Notes: generated by a model not told the origin, from the sequence alone. Shown: positions 6,409 through 14,600, counted from the stretch's first letter. The stretch: DNA of 31,507 bases from CAZYBG01 sp964645155 (GCA_964645155.1 CAZYBG010000031.1:1-31507), one strand, 5' to 3'. Made by a program: numbers and translations.

Positions 6409-7809
6409 TCACATCATCTCGCGCCCGACCTCGGCGATCGCCGCATCGAGGATGTCGAACATCTGGTCGATCTGGCCTTCGGTGATGACCAGCGGCGGCG
6501 AGAACACGCACATGTTGAGGAGCGGCCGGACGATGAGGCCGCGCGCCTCGCAGGCGGCGTCGACCCGCTCGCCGAACTCCCCGTCGATGCGGAAGCGCTT
6601 GTCCTCGGGCAGGTCCGGCCGGGCGGTTCCCTCGACGCAGCCGAGCAGCCCGATGCCGCGGACGTCGCCCACGATCTCGTGCCGCGCGAGTGCGGCGAGG
6701 CGGGCCTGGAACAGCGGCGTCACCTCGCGGACATGCGCGAGGATGTCCTCGCGTTCGAGGATGTCGATGTTCTTGAGCGCGGCGGCGCAGCAGACCGGAT
6801 GGCCGGAATAGGTGTAGCCGTTGCCGAACATCACCCCGGCGCGGTCCTCGCCGGAGATCTCGTCGATCAGCCGGTCCGACACGATCGTCGCGCCGAGCGG
6901 CAGGTAGCCCGAGGTCAGGCCCTTGGCGGTGATGATGATGTCGGGGACGATGCCGAACACGTCTTCCGACGCGAACCAGTGGCCGAGCCGGCCGAAACCC
7001 GTCACCACCTCGTCCGAGATGTAGAGGATGTCGTTCTGCCGGCAGAGCTCGCGGGTGCGGCGGACATAGCCCTCGGGCGGGACGATCACGCCGCCCGAGG
7101 CGAGGACGGGCTCGGCGATGAACGCCGCGATCTGCTCGGCGCCCTCGACGCGGATCGCGCGGGCGAGGTCCTCGACCTTGGCGTCGCACCAGTCGGCGGG
7201 GCTCGTTCCCGCCGGGCGCCGGTGCGGCGCGATGTCGGGCAGGAAGCGGACCAGCCGCCGCTCGGTATCCATCGGGTTCTTCCAGCGGTCCTTGCCGGTC
7301 ACCGAGGCGGCCAGATAGGTGGAGCCGTGGTAGCCGCGCTCGCGGGCCAGGAAGAGCTTCTTCTCCGGCCGGCCGCGCAGGTTCTGGTAGAACTGCGCGA
7401 AGCGCAGCGCCGTGTCGACGGCCGATGACCCGCCGGTGGTGAAGAACACCGAGTTGAGGTCGCCCGGCGCCATCTGCGCCAGCCGCTTGGCAAGCAGCGC
7501 CGAGGGCTCGGAGGCGAAGGCCCAGGGGCTGTGGTAGGCAAGCTTCATGACCTGCGCGGCGATCGCCTCGGCCATCTCCTGCCGGCCATAGCCGATCTGG
7601 ACGTTCCACATGCCGCCCGGGCCGTCGATGAACTGCCGGCCATGGGCATCGACGATGTGGATCCCGTCGCCGCCGGCGGCCACCAGCCGGTCGGCCCCCT
7701 CGATGCCCATGCTCTCCCAGGGATGGAAGAAATGCGCGTTGTCCCAGGCCCGGATCGTGTCGGGCGCATGGCGCGTGAGGCGGGCGGGCGAGGCCATGGC
7801 GAGGCGCAT
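6409..7809 (-). CDS. PLP-dependent class III (omega) aminotransferase
   Basis: A 466-residue fold-type I aminotransferase. It shows the phosphate-binding TTGGSSA (124-130), the RGYHGST loop (159-164), EPVLASGGVIVPP, SDEVVTGFGR with PLP-pyridine aspartate D266, the Schiff-base lysine K296 in TAKGLTSGY, and the GNGYTYSGHPVCCAAA segment. This subgroup takes amines such as putrescine, beta-alanine, taurine or aromatic amines with pyruvate as acceptor; the exact substrate cannot be read. The ATG at 7809 follows GGAG with a 6-base gap. It is divergent from a TetR/BetI-like regulator with a palindrome between them, so it is probably that regulator's main target. Confidence 0.92.
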   Translation of the reverse strand: MRLAMASPARLTRHAPDTIRAWDNAHFFHPWESMGIEGADRLVAAGGDGIHIVDAHGRQFIDGPGGMWNVQIGYGRQEMAEAIAAQVMKLAYHSPWAFASEPSALLAKRLAQMAPGDLNSVFFTTGGSSAVDTALRFAQFYQNLRGRPEKKLFLARERGYHGSTYLAASVTGKDRWKNPMDTERRLVRFLPDIAPHRRPAGTSPADWCDAKVEDLARAIRVEGAEQIAAFIAEPVLASGGVIVPPEGYVRRTRELCRQNDILYISDEVVTGFGRLGHWFASEDVFGIVPDIIITAKGLTSGYLPLGATIVSDRLIDEISGEDRAGVMFGNGYTYSGHPVCCAAALKNIDILEREDILAHVREVTPLFQARLAALARHEIVGDVRGIGLLGCVEGTARPDLPEDKRFRIDGEFGERVDAACEARGLIVRPLLNMCVFSPPLVITEGQIDQMFDILDAAIAEVGREMM

Positions 7810-7851
7810 GGGAAACTCCGGTGCGGGGAGGCGGCCGCGGCTGACTTTTTG

Positions 7852-7869
7852 TTTGAGTGCTCGATCAAA
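7852..7869. promoter_or_regulatory. TetR-type operator between aminotransferase and regulator
   Basis: Gapped inverted repeat TTTGA-N8-TCAAA (7852-7856 and 7865-7869) in the AT-richest part of the 133-base divergent spacer. Size and place fit autoregulation plus control of the aminotransferase by the adjacent TetR protein. BetI-like regulators use comparable TTGA/TCAA half sites. The palindrome is seen; binding is inferred. Confidence 0.55.
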
Positions 7870-7942
7870 TTATCATGCGGACAGGCCATTGACAAGCGCC
7901 ACGGCGCGCCCATGCTCGCGCCGGAAGGGCAGGGAGGACCGC

Positions 7943-8605
7943 ATGCCGGGAGAGCTGGCGGGGCCGGAGCCACGACCTCGAAAGGAACGCACGGAAAACG
8001 CGGCCCGACGGCGCAACCAGCTGGTCGAGGCGGCGCTGCGGTCGATCGTGAGAAACGGCCTCCGCGGCACGACGCTGGCCACCGTCGCGGCCGAGGCGGG
8101 GCTGAGCCAGGGCGTCGCGGTATTCTATTTCCAGACCAAGGAGGGGCTGCTCGCGGCGGCGCTGCGGCACCACTACGAGCGCTACGAGGCGAACTGGCGT
8201 GCCGCGCGCGACGCCGCGCCCGACGATCCGGCGCTGCGCCTCGCCGCGCTGGTCCGGGCCGACTTCGCGCCGCAGGTCTGCTCGCCCGAGGCGCAGATCC
8301 TCTGGCACGCCTTCTGGGGCGAGGCGAGTGCGCGGCCGCTCTTCAACGAGATCGCCGACGTGTTCGACACCCACCGCTCGGACGCGCTCGAGGCCGAGGT
8401 GGCGCGCCTTCTCGCCGCGCTTGGCCGCGACACCGCCGAGGCGGGTCCGCTCGCGGCCGGGGTCGAGGCGCTGACCGACGGGCTCTGGCTGCAGATCTAC
8501 CTGTCGAGCGGCATCACCGACCCGCTGGCGGCGCGGGCGGTCACCCGCCGGTTCCTGGTCGCGCTGTTCCCCGAGCGGGCCGAGGCATTCGCGGTCCTGG
8601 GCTGA
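7943..8605 (+). CDS. TetR/BetI-like transcriptional repressor
   Basis: A 220-residue one-component regulator. The N-terminal helix-turn-helix covers about 25-70: LRGTTLATVAAEAGLSQGVAVFYFQTKEGLL is the classic TetR signature and resembles BetI (GVAVFYF, KEGLL). The C-terminal ~140 residues form the ligand/dimer domain, with the BetI-like phrase ILWHAFWGEA. Start ATG 7943 follows AGGGAGGA. It is divergent from the class III aminotransferase and 29 bases ahead of tryptophan 2,3-dioxygenase, so it may share a transcript with kynA. The ligand is unknown: an amine or amino acid of the neighbouring pathway is likely, choline less so because no bet genes are present. Confidence 0.88.
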   Translation: MPGELAGPEPRPRKERTENAARRRNQLVEAALRSIVRNGLRGTTLATVAAEAGLSQGVAVFYFQTKEGLLAAALRHHYERYEANWRAARDAAPDDPALRLAALVRADFAPQVCSPEAQILWHAFWGEASARPLFNEIADVFDTHRSDALEAEVARLLAALGRDTAEAGPLAAGVEALTDGLWLQIYLSSGITDPLAARAVTRRFLVALFPERAEAFAVLG

Positions 8606-8634
8606 CCTGCCGGGCAAGGGAGGCGCGCGCGGCG

Positions 8635-9471
8635 ATGGCTGATCCCTACGATCCGGCCGAGGAGGGCGCCGAGATGGCGTTCGACGGCCGCATGAGCTAC
8701 GGCGACTACCTGCGCCTCGACCGGGTCCTCGCGGCGCAGGTCCCGCTGTCGGACGCGCATGACGAACTGCTCTTCATCATCCAGCACCAGACCTCGGAGC
8801 TGTGGATGAAGCTCGCGCTCCACGAACTGAACGCCGCGCGCGAGGCGATCGTGGCGGACCGGCTGCCGCCGGCCTTCAAGATGCTCGCGCGCGTCACGCG
8901 GATCTTCGAGCAGCTGAACGACGCCTGGGACGTGCTGCGCACGATGACGCCGGCCGACTACACGCGCTTCCGCGACGATCTGGGGCAGTCGTCGGGCTTC
9001 CAGAGCCACCAGTACCGGCTGATCGAGTTCACGCTCGGCAACCGCAACGCCGCGATGATCCGTCCGCACGCGCACCGCCCGGCGCTGCGGGCGGCGCTCG
9101 AGGCGGAACTCGCGCGCCCCTCGCTCTACGACGTCGCGCTGCATGCCCTGGCCCGCAGCGGGATCGCGGTGCCGGCCGCGGTGCTCGGCCGCGATCCCGC
9201 GCAGCCCTGCCGCCCCGACCCGGGCGTGGCTGCAGCCTGGCTGGAGGTCTACCGCGACCCCGCGGCGCACTGGCCGCTCTATGAACTGGCCGAGAAGCTC
9301 GTCGACCTCGAGGACTACTTTCGCCGCTGGCGCTTCAACCATGTCACGACGGTCGAGCGGGTGATCGGCTTCAAGCGCGGCACCGGCGGCACCGGCGGGG
9401 TCAGCTACCTCAGGCGGATGCTCGAGGTCGAGCTGTTCCCCGACCTCTGGCACATGCGGACCAGCCTCTGA
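8635..9471 (+). CDS. kynA: Tryptophan 2,3-dioxygenase
   Basis: A 278-residue cytosolic haem enzyme that opens the indole ring of L-tryptophan to N-formylkynurenine, the first step of kynurenine degradation. Hallmarks are FIIQHQTSELW (47-57, with active-site H51), GQSSGFQSHQYR (117-128), the proximal haem histidine H236 in RFNHVTTVERV, and the substrate loop GTGGTGG (249-255). The length is normal for bacterial enzymes. The ribosome site AAGGGAGG lies about 11 bases before ATG 8635, a little far. The downstream kyn genes (kynB, kynU) are not here. The last residues sit 85 bases before the ABC permease, which has its own promoter candidate. Confidence 0.95.
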   Translation: MADPYDPAEEGAEMAFDGRMSYGDYLRLDRVLAAQVPLSDAHDELLFIIQHQTSELWMKLALHELNAAREAIVADRLPPAFKMLARVTRIFEQLNDAWDVLRTMTPADYTRFRDDLGQSSGFQSHQYRLIEFTLGNRNAAMIRPHAHRPALRAALEAELARPSLYDVALHALARSGIAVPAAVLGRDPAQPCRPDPGVAAAWLEVYRDPAAHWPLYELAEKLVDLEDYFRRWRFNHVTTVERVIGFKRGTGGTGGVSYLRRMLEVELFPDLWHMRTSL

Positions 9472-9519
9472 CCGGCCCGCCCGGCCGGGGTCCGCGGACC
9501 CGGCCCTTGCCCAGGGCGA

Positions 9520-9548
9520 TTGCCCGTGCCCGCCCGTTGCTCTATGAC
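9520..9548 (+). promoter_or_regulatory. Promoter for a probably leaderless ABC permease transcript
   Basis: TTGCCC (9520-9525), exactly 17 bases, then TATGAC (9543-9548). The permease ATG at 9557 begins 9 bases after the -10 hexamer, where transcription would start. No ribosome site is possible in that gap and none is seen. This arrangement predicts a leaderless mRNA. Confidence 0.5.
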
Positions 9549-9562
9549 CACGCAAAATGGTC
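9546..9562 (+). promoter_or_regulatory. Inverted repeat spanning the permease start codon
   Basis: GACCA (9546-9550) and TGGTC (9558-9562) flank seven bases; the start ATG (9557-9559) lies partly in the right arm. It could be a repressor site over the transcription start. If transcription starts further upstream, it would be a small hairpin covering the start codon. Confidence 0.4.
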
Positions 9563-11326
9563 GGATTTCCGGAGACATCCCCCCCGCCCGCCCGCTGGCG
9601 CCGGCTGCAGCCGCCGCTCGGCGCGCTGGCGCTGGTGCTCGCCGCGCTCTGCCTGCTGCCGATCGTGGCGGTCGCGGTGGCCGCCGCGACCGGCAGCTTC
9701 GAGACCTGGCGGCACCTGTCCGGCACGGTGCTGCCGCGCTATGCGCTCAACACCGCGATGCTCGTCGCGCTCGTCGCCGCGGGAACCGCGATGATCGGCA
9801 CCGGGGCGGCATGGCTTGTCACGATGACGCGGTTTCCCGGCGTGCGGCTCTTCGAGATCGCGCTCGCGCTGCCGCTCGCCCTGCCGGCCTACGTGCTGGC
9901 CTATGCCTATACCAGCTTTCTCGACCATCCCGGCCCGGTGCAGACACTCCTGCGCGACGTCACCGGCTGGGGGCCGCGCGACTACTGGTTCCCCGAGGTG
10001 CGCTCGCTGCCCGGCGCCGCGGTCATGCTCGTCCTCGTCCTCTATCCTTACGTCTACCTGCTGGCCCGCGCCGCCTTCCTGCAGCAGTCGGCGAACGCCT
10101 ATCTTGCCGCCCGCGCCCTCGGCCGCGGCCCGTGGGCGGCGTTCGCCCGCGTCAGCCTGCCGATGGCACGGCCGGCGATCGCCGGGGGCGTCCTGCTCGC
10201 GGTGATGGAGACGATCGCCGATTTCGGCACGGTTGCGCATTTCGGCATCCAGACCTTCGCGACCGGCATCTACCGGAGCTGGTTCGCGCTCGGGGATCGC
10301 GCCGGTGCGGCGCAGCTCGCCTTCTGCCTCCTGACCGTCGCGCTGCTTCTCGCGGTGCTCGAGCGGCTGCAGCGCGGCCGGGCGAAGCACCACAACACCG
10401 GCAAGCGGTTCGAGGTCGTGCCGCCGGCCGCGCTGCGGGGCTGGCGGGCGGCGGGCGCGGTGGCGCTCTGCGCCGTCCCGGTCCTGTTCGGCTTCGCCGG
10501 ACCGGTGGTGATGCTGGCCGAGATGGCGGTCGGCTCGGGGCAGGACCTGCTGTCGCCGCGCTATCTCGGCTTCGTGCGGAACTCGGTCCTGCTCGCCTCG
10601 GTCACCGCGGCGGTCACCGTCGGGGCGGCGATGCTGCTGCGCTACAACGCCCGGCTCGGGCAGGAGCGGGCGGCCCGCGCGGCGGTCGAGGTCGCGCGGG
10701 TCGGCTACGCGGTGCCGGGCGGGGTGATCGCCGTCGGGCTCCTGGTGCCGTTCGCGGCGCTCGACAACGCGCTCGATGCGTTCCTGCGCGAGGCGTTCGG
10801 CCTGTCCACCGGGCTGCTCTTCACCGGGACGATCGCGCTTGTCGTCTTCGCCTGCGCGGTGCGCTTCGCGGCGGTCGCGATCGGCGCCATCGACGGCGGG
10901 TTCGCCGCCGTGCCGCCCAACCTCGACTGGGTGGCCCGCACCCTCGGCGCGCGGCCGTTCGGCATGCTCCGCCGGGTGCACCTGCCGCTGCTCGCCCCCT
11001 CGGTGCTGACCGCGCTGCTCATCGTCTTCGTCGACGTGATGAAGGAGCTTCCGGCGACGCTGATCCTGCGCCCCTTCAATTTCGACACGCTGGCAGTGCA
11101 GGCGTTCCGCCTTGCCGCCGACGAGCGGCTGAACGGGGCGGCGGTGCCGAGCCTCGTCATCGTCGCGGTCGGTCTTCTGCCGGTCATCCTGGTCTGCCGG
11201 GGCCTCGGCCTGCGCCGCGCCGTCCCGCCCGCCGTTCCGCCTGCTAAAGCGGCTGTAGAGGCGGGCATCGAGACTGGCCTCGGGTCGGGTTTCGGAGCTG
11301 GCCCGGGAACTGGCCCGCGCGGCTAG
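9557..11326 (+). CDS. Fe3+-type ABC transporter permease (FbpB-like, fused double permease)
   Basis: A 589-residue inner-membrane protein with two BinD-type permease halves in tandem, about 12 membrane helices. EAA-type coupling loops are visible in each half: AYLAARALGRGPWAAFARVSLP and WVARTLGARPFGMLRRVHLP. ELPATLILRPFNFDTLA near the end is typical of iron(III) permeases (FbpB/SfuB/AfuB). The first ~15 residues are basic and the last ~35 are an Ala/Pro/Gly-rich low-complexity tail. An in-frame stop at 9545 forces the start to 9557 or further in; no Shine-Dalgarno site precedes it. The binding protein and ATPase are not adjacent, so it is an orphan permease that must use subunits encoded elsewhere. 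Its stop codon overlaps the convergent gene's stop. Thiamine or spermidine transport is less likely. Confidence 0.88.
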   Translation: MVGFPETSPPPARWRRLQPPLGALALVLAALCLLPIVAVAVAAATGSFETWRHLSGTVLPRYALNTAMLVALVAAGTAMIGTGAAWLVTMTRFPGVRLFEIALALPLALPAYVLAYAYTSFLDHPGPVQTLLRDVTGWGPRDYWFPEVRSLPGAAVMLVLVLYPYVYLLARAAFLQQSANAYLAARALGRGPWAAFARVSLPMARPAIAGGVLLAVMETIADFGTVAHFGIQTFATGIYRSWFALGDRAGAAQLAFCLLTVALLLAVLERLQRGRAKHHNTGKRFEVVPPAALRGWRAAGAVALCAVPVLFGFAGPVVMLAEMAVGSGQDLLSPRYLGFVRNSVLLASVTAAVTVGAAMLLRYNARLGQERAARAAVEVARVGYAVPGGVIAVGLLVPFAALDNALDAFLREAFGLSTGLLFTGTIALVVFACAVRFAAVAIGAIDGGFAAVPPNLDWVARTLGARPFGMLRRVHLPLLAPSVLTALLIVFVDVMKELPATLILRPFNFDTLAVQAFRLAADERLNGAAVPSLVIVAVGLLPVILVCRGLGLRRAVPPAVPPAKAAVEAGIETGLGSGFGAGPGTGPRG

Positions 11327-11742
11327 GGTCTGAGGTCCACCGCCGCCCACATCGAGCCGTCCATGTAGAACGGCGTCGAGGCGTGGTCGTGCACGATCCT
11401 CCAGTCGCCGTCGATCCGGCGGAAGCACAGCGTCGCGCGGAACCAGATGTCGTCGCGGCTGCCGTCGGTCTTGGTGCCGCGCATCCGGTTCAGCGCCGTG
11501 GTCCAGGCGAGATCGCTGCCGACGACCATGTCGATATCGGTCGCCTCGACCTCGACCGGGCCATCCCAGGTGCCGAGCCAGGCGGCCATGCCGGCCCGGT
11601 CCACGCGGTCGCGCAGCGGCGGCGAGAGGCTGTAAATCACCGCATCGGGGGCGTAGCAGCCGACGATCGCGTCGGCGTCCTTGTCGTGATGCGCCCGGGC
11701 AAGGCGCGGGCACAGGGCGATGATCCGGTCGCTGTCGGTCAT
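11323..11742 (-). CDS. SnoaL/NTF2-like small protein
   Basis: A 139-residue single-domain protein of the nuclear-transport-factor-2 fold (SnoaL_3/DUF4440 type). It has an N-terminal helix pair (LCPRLARAHHDKDADAIV), the CYAPDAVIYSLSPPL strand region, the W..T.LNRMRGTK core strand and the WRIVHDHAS ending typical of this fold. Members act as small hydrolases, isomerases or ligand binders; the exact role cannot be told. The start follows GGAGGAG. Its TAG overlaps the permease TAG in a CTAG tetramer. Although it follows the Mo-hydroxylase on the same strand, an operator-promoter of its own sits between them, so it is probably transcribed separately. Confidence 0.82.
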   Translation of the reverse strand: MTDSDRIIALCPRLARAHHDKDADAIVGCYAPDAVIYSLSPPLRDRVDRAGMAAWLGTWDGPVEVEATDIDMVVGSDLAWTTALNRMRGTKTDGSRDDIWFRATLCFRRIDGDWRIVHDHASTPFYMDGSMWAAVDLRP

Positions 11743-11772
11743 GGCAGCACTCCTCCTGTCGGTCTGTCCAGA

Positions 11773-11802
11773 AACATACCAGCCGGTCGGTATATACATC
11801 AA
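11773..11802 (-). promoter_or_regulatory. Promoter with TetR-type operator for the SnoaL-like gene
   Basis: Reading towards the SnoaL-like gene: TTGATG (11802-11797), 18 bases, TATGTT (11778-11773). The spacer and -10 are overlapped by the inverted repeat ATACC-N8-GGTAT (11776-11793) with CCGG at its centre. The arms and centre resemble ATACCGACCGGTCGGTAT-type TetR operators. The start codon is 31 bases beyond the -10. The cognate repressor is not next to it. Sequence match seen; function inferred. Confidence 0.6.
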
Positions 11803-11831
11803 CCCGCCGCCGGCCCGACGCGGGCGCGGTG

Positions 11832-14066
11832 TCAGAGCACGAAGTCGACGGCCTTGCCGAGCGGCAGTTCGCGGATGCGCTGTCCGGTCAGCGCGAAGAC
11901 GGCATTGGCCAGCGCCGGGGCGGCGGGCGGCGTGCCGGGCTCGCCGACGCCGCCCAGCCGGCCGCCGCCCTGCAGGATGCGCACCTCGACCGCCGGCGTG
12001 CCCGGCATGCGGAGCGCGTCGTAGTCGGGGAAGTTCTGCTGCTCGACCTCGCCGCCGGCGAAGGTGATCTCGCCCAGCACCGCCGCCGAAAGCCCGAAGA
12101 TCAGGCCCGAGACCATCTGCGCCTCGATGATCCCGGGGTCGAGCGCGCGGCCCACGTCGCAGGCGATCCAGGCCCGCGCGATGCGGATGCGCCCGCCCTC
12201 GTCCCGCAGCTCGACCACCTCGGCGACCGGCGTGCCGAAGGAATGGGTGAAGGCCACGCCCTTCGCGGTGCCGGCTGCGCCGCCGCCGCCCCAGCCCGAC
12301 ATCTCGCCCACCGCCGCCAGCACGGCGGCGGAGGGCGGGTGCAGCGGGCCGACATGGTCGATGCGGAACTGCAGCGGGTCGGCCCCGGCGGCATCGGCAA
12401 GCTCGTCGACGAAGCTTTCGTGGAAGAAGGCGTTCATCGAGTTGCCGACGGACCGCCAGTAGCCGACCGGCACCGCCACGTCGGCGAGATGGCCGGCGAT
12501 CCGCACGTTCGCCACGGCGTAGGGCTGGTCGAAGCTGCCCTCGGTCAGCAGCCGGTCGGGGCCCGGGGCGGCGAAGCCGGTGGCCCGCCGCGCCGCCTGG
12601 CGCAGCACCGAGGGCGCGGCGATCCGCGCGTCGAGCACGGCGATCCGGCCGTCCTCGACCCGGCCGCGGAACCGGGCGAGTGCGCCAGGGCGGTAGACGT
12701 CGTGGCGCATGTCCTCGCTGCGGCTCCAGGTCACCTTGACCGGAACGCCCGGCATGGTGTCGGCCACGCGGGCGGCGAGCACCGCGTAGTCGGTCTCGAG
12801 CCGGCGGCCGAAGCCGCCGCCGAGAAAGGTGGTGTGGAGCGTCACCCGGTCGGCCGGCAGGCCGACCGCCCGGGCGCAGGCGTCGCGCGCCAGCACCGGC
12901 ACCTGGGTCCCGCACCAGACCGTCAGCGCGTCGGGTTCGCGCAGCGCGGTGGCGTTCATCGGCTCCATTGTCGCATGGGCCAGGTAGGGCGCGCGGTACT
13001 CGGCGGTCACGTCGCCCGGCGCGGCGCCGGGGACCCGGCCCTCGCGGCGCAGCACGCTGTTCGGGCGGGCGTCGAATGCGGCGGCGATCCCGGCGAAGAT
13101 CGCGTCGGTCGTCTCGGGGTAGGGTGCCGGGCCCCAGTCGACCGCGACCGCCTCGGCGCCGCGGAAGGCGTGCCACGTGCTCGCCGCAACGACCGCGATG
13201 CCGGTGCCGAGGTCGATCACCCGCTCCACCCCCGGCAGCGCCAGCGCCGGCGCGGGGTCGAAGGACCGCATGGGTCCGCCCAGACGGGGGTTCATGCGGA
13301 CCGTCGCGAACACCATGCTGGGCAGCGCCACGTCGACGCCGAAGGTCGCAGTGCCGGTGACCTTCGCCACCATGTCGGTGCGCGGCAGCGCCCGGCCGAG
13401 CAGCTTCCATTCGGCCGGCGACCGCAGGACCGCCGCGGGCAGCGGTGCCGCCGCCGCGGCGGCCGCCAGCGCGGTGTAGGGCAGGGCGCTGCCGTCGGGC
13501 GCGTGGACCGCGCCGTCGCTGGTGCGCAGCACCACGGTCGACAGCTGCAACAGGTCGGCGGCGGCCCGCTTCAGCGCCTCGCGCGCGGTGGCGCCGGCCA
13601 GCCGCATCCGCACGAAGGCGTCGACCGTCGAGGTCGAGCCGCCGGTGATCTGCAGCGACAGCATCTTCGGCAGGACGGCCGCCTCCTCGGCGACCCAGCG
13701 CTGCCGCGGCGTCATCGCATAGGCCGCGAACGGCAGCCCGCCATCGACCAGCGCGCCGTTGAAGTAGGCCTGCGCCGGCGGGCCATGGATGACGCGCACG
13801 TCGTCCCACCTCAGGTCCAGTTCCTCGGCCACCATCGCGGCCAGCGTCGTGGTGACGCCCTGGCCCATCTCGGCGCGCGGCACCACGACGGTGGTGCCGG
13901 CGGCGTCGATGACAAGCCACGGCGTGAGCGCGACGGCGCCCTCGCCGGGGGCGAGCGGGTTCGGCGGCACCTCGCGGGCCTTCCAGACGCCGAAGGCGGC
14001 GCCGCCCGCGACGGCCGTGGCGACGACGAGAAAGCCGCGCCGCGTGTACCGCCCGAGCCGGCTCAC
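11832..14066 (-). CDS. Molybdopterin-binding large subunit, isoquinoline 1-oxidoreductase (IorB) type, Tat-exported
   Basis: A 744-residue xanthine-dehydrogenase-family catalytic subunit that hydroxylates aromatic N-heterocycles or oxidises aldehydes. N-terminal twin-arginine signal: YTRRGFLV at 7-14 followed by an Ala/Gly-rich hydrophobic stretch. Cofactor and active-site motifs are EMGQGV, FLGGGFGRR, RSEDMRHD, GYWRSVGNSMNAFF and GVGEPGTPP with the catalytic-type glutamate E709. The GTG start at 14066 overlaps the small subunit's stop as GTGA, so the two are coupled. There is no FAD subunit, as in Ior enzymes, where electrons pass to a cytochrome or another acceptor. Isoquinoline is the name-giving substrate of the family; the real substrate here is unknown. 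Being exported, it probably works in the periplasm. Confidence 0.9.
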   Translation of the reverse strand: MSRLGRYTRRGFLVVATAVAGGAAFGVWKAREVPPNPLAPGEGAVALTPWLVIDAAGTTVVVPRAEMGQGVTTTLAAMVAEELDLRWDDVRVIHGPPAQAYFNGALVDGGLPFAAYAMTPRQRWVAEEAAVLPKMLSLQITGGSTSTVDAFVRMRLAGATAREALKRAAADLLQLSTVVLRTSDGAVHAPDGSALPYTALAAAAAAAPLPAAVLRSPAEWKLLGRALPRTDMVAKVTGTATFGVDVALPSMVFATVRMNPRLGGPMRSFDPAPALALPGVERVIDLGTGIAVVAASTWHAFRGAEAVAVDWGPAPYPETTDAIFAGIAAAFDARPNSVLRREGRVPGAAPGDVTAEYRAPYLAHATMEPMNATALREPDALTVWCGTQVPVLARDACARAVGLPADRVTLHTTFLGGGFGRRLETDYAVLAARVADTMPGVPVKVTWSRSEDMRHDVYRPGALARFRGRVEDGRIAVLDARIAAPSVLRQAARRATGFAAPGPDRLLTEGSFDQPYAVANVRIAGHLADVAVPVGYWRSVGNSMNAFFHESFVDELADAAGADPLQFRIDHVGPLHPPSAAVLAAVGEMSGWGGGGAAGTAKGVAFTHSFGTPVAEVVELRDEGGRIRIARAWIACDVGRALDPGIIEAQMVSGLIFGLSAAVLGEITFAGGEVEQQNFPDYDALRMPGTPAVEVRILQGGGRLGGVGEPGTPPAAPALANAVFALTGQRIRELPLGKAVDFVL

Positions 14067-14527
14067 GGCGCCGCGCCACGCAGGCGGCCGGCAGCATCGT
14101 GGATCGCCGCGCGGATCTTCGGGTAGGTGCCGCAGCGGCAGAGGTTGCCGGCCATCGCCGCGTCGATCTCGGCATCGGTCGGGGCGGGCGTCTCGGCCAG
14201 AAGCGCCGCCGCCTGCATGATCTGGCCCGGCTGGCAGTAGCCGCATTGCGCGACCTGGTGCGCCACCCAGGCCGCCTGGATCACGGACAGCGCGCCGGGC
14301 CGCCCCAGCCCCTCGACCGTCGTCACCGCGCCCCGGACCTCGCCCAAGGGCACCTGGCACGACCGGACGGCCGCTCCGTCGATATGGACAGTGCAGGCGC
14401 CGCAGGCGGCGATTCCGCAGCCGAACTTGGTGCCGGTCAGGCCGATCACGTCGCGCAGCGCCCAGAGGAGCGGCATCTCGGGGTCGGCGTCGATCTCGTG
14501 GCTGGCGCCGTTCACGACGATGCGCAT
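14063..14527 (-). CDS. [2Fe-2S] small subunit of the molybdenum hydroxylase (IorA type)
   Basis: A 154-residue electron-transfer subunit with two [2Fe-2S] clusters. The plant-ferredoxin-like N-terminal domain has cysteines C37, C42, C45 and C57 (CGIAACGACTVH). The helical C-terminal domain has C95, C98, C130 and C132 (CGYCQPG and NLCRCGTYPKIR). All eight ligands are present. ATG at 14527 follows GGAGGGA; a longer open frame upstream has no family similarity. It has no signal peptide, while its partner carries a Tat signal, so it would be exported folded together with the large subunit. It lies 73 bases after the IclR gene on the same strand. Confidence 0.94.
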   Translation of the reverse strand: MRIVVNGASHEIDADPEMPLLWALRDVIGLTGTKFGCGIAACGACTVHIDGAAVRSCQVPLGEVRGAVTTVEGLGRPGALSVIQAAWVAHQVAQCGYCQPGQIMQAAALLAETPAPTDAEIDAAMAGNLCRCGTYPKIRAAIHDAAGRLRGAAP

Positions 14528-14600
14528 CGGGTCCCTCCGGCGGTGCCGTCCATCTGCAAGGATGGACCTGTCGGCGCGCGATGCAAGGGCCGCGTCGGGT

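Noticed and set aside
7531..9471. Apparent fusion of a regulator-like frame with tryptophan 2,3-dioxygenase
   Set aside because: The N-terminal part is the TetR region read in another frame. The dioxygenase has its own ATG at 8635 and ribosome site.
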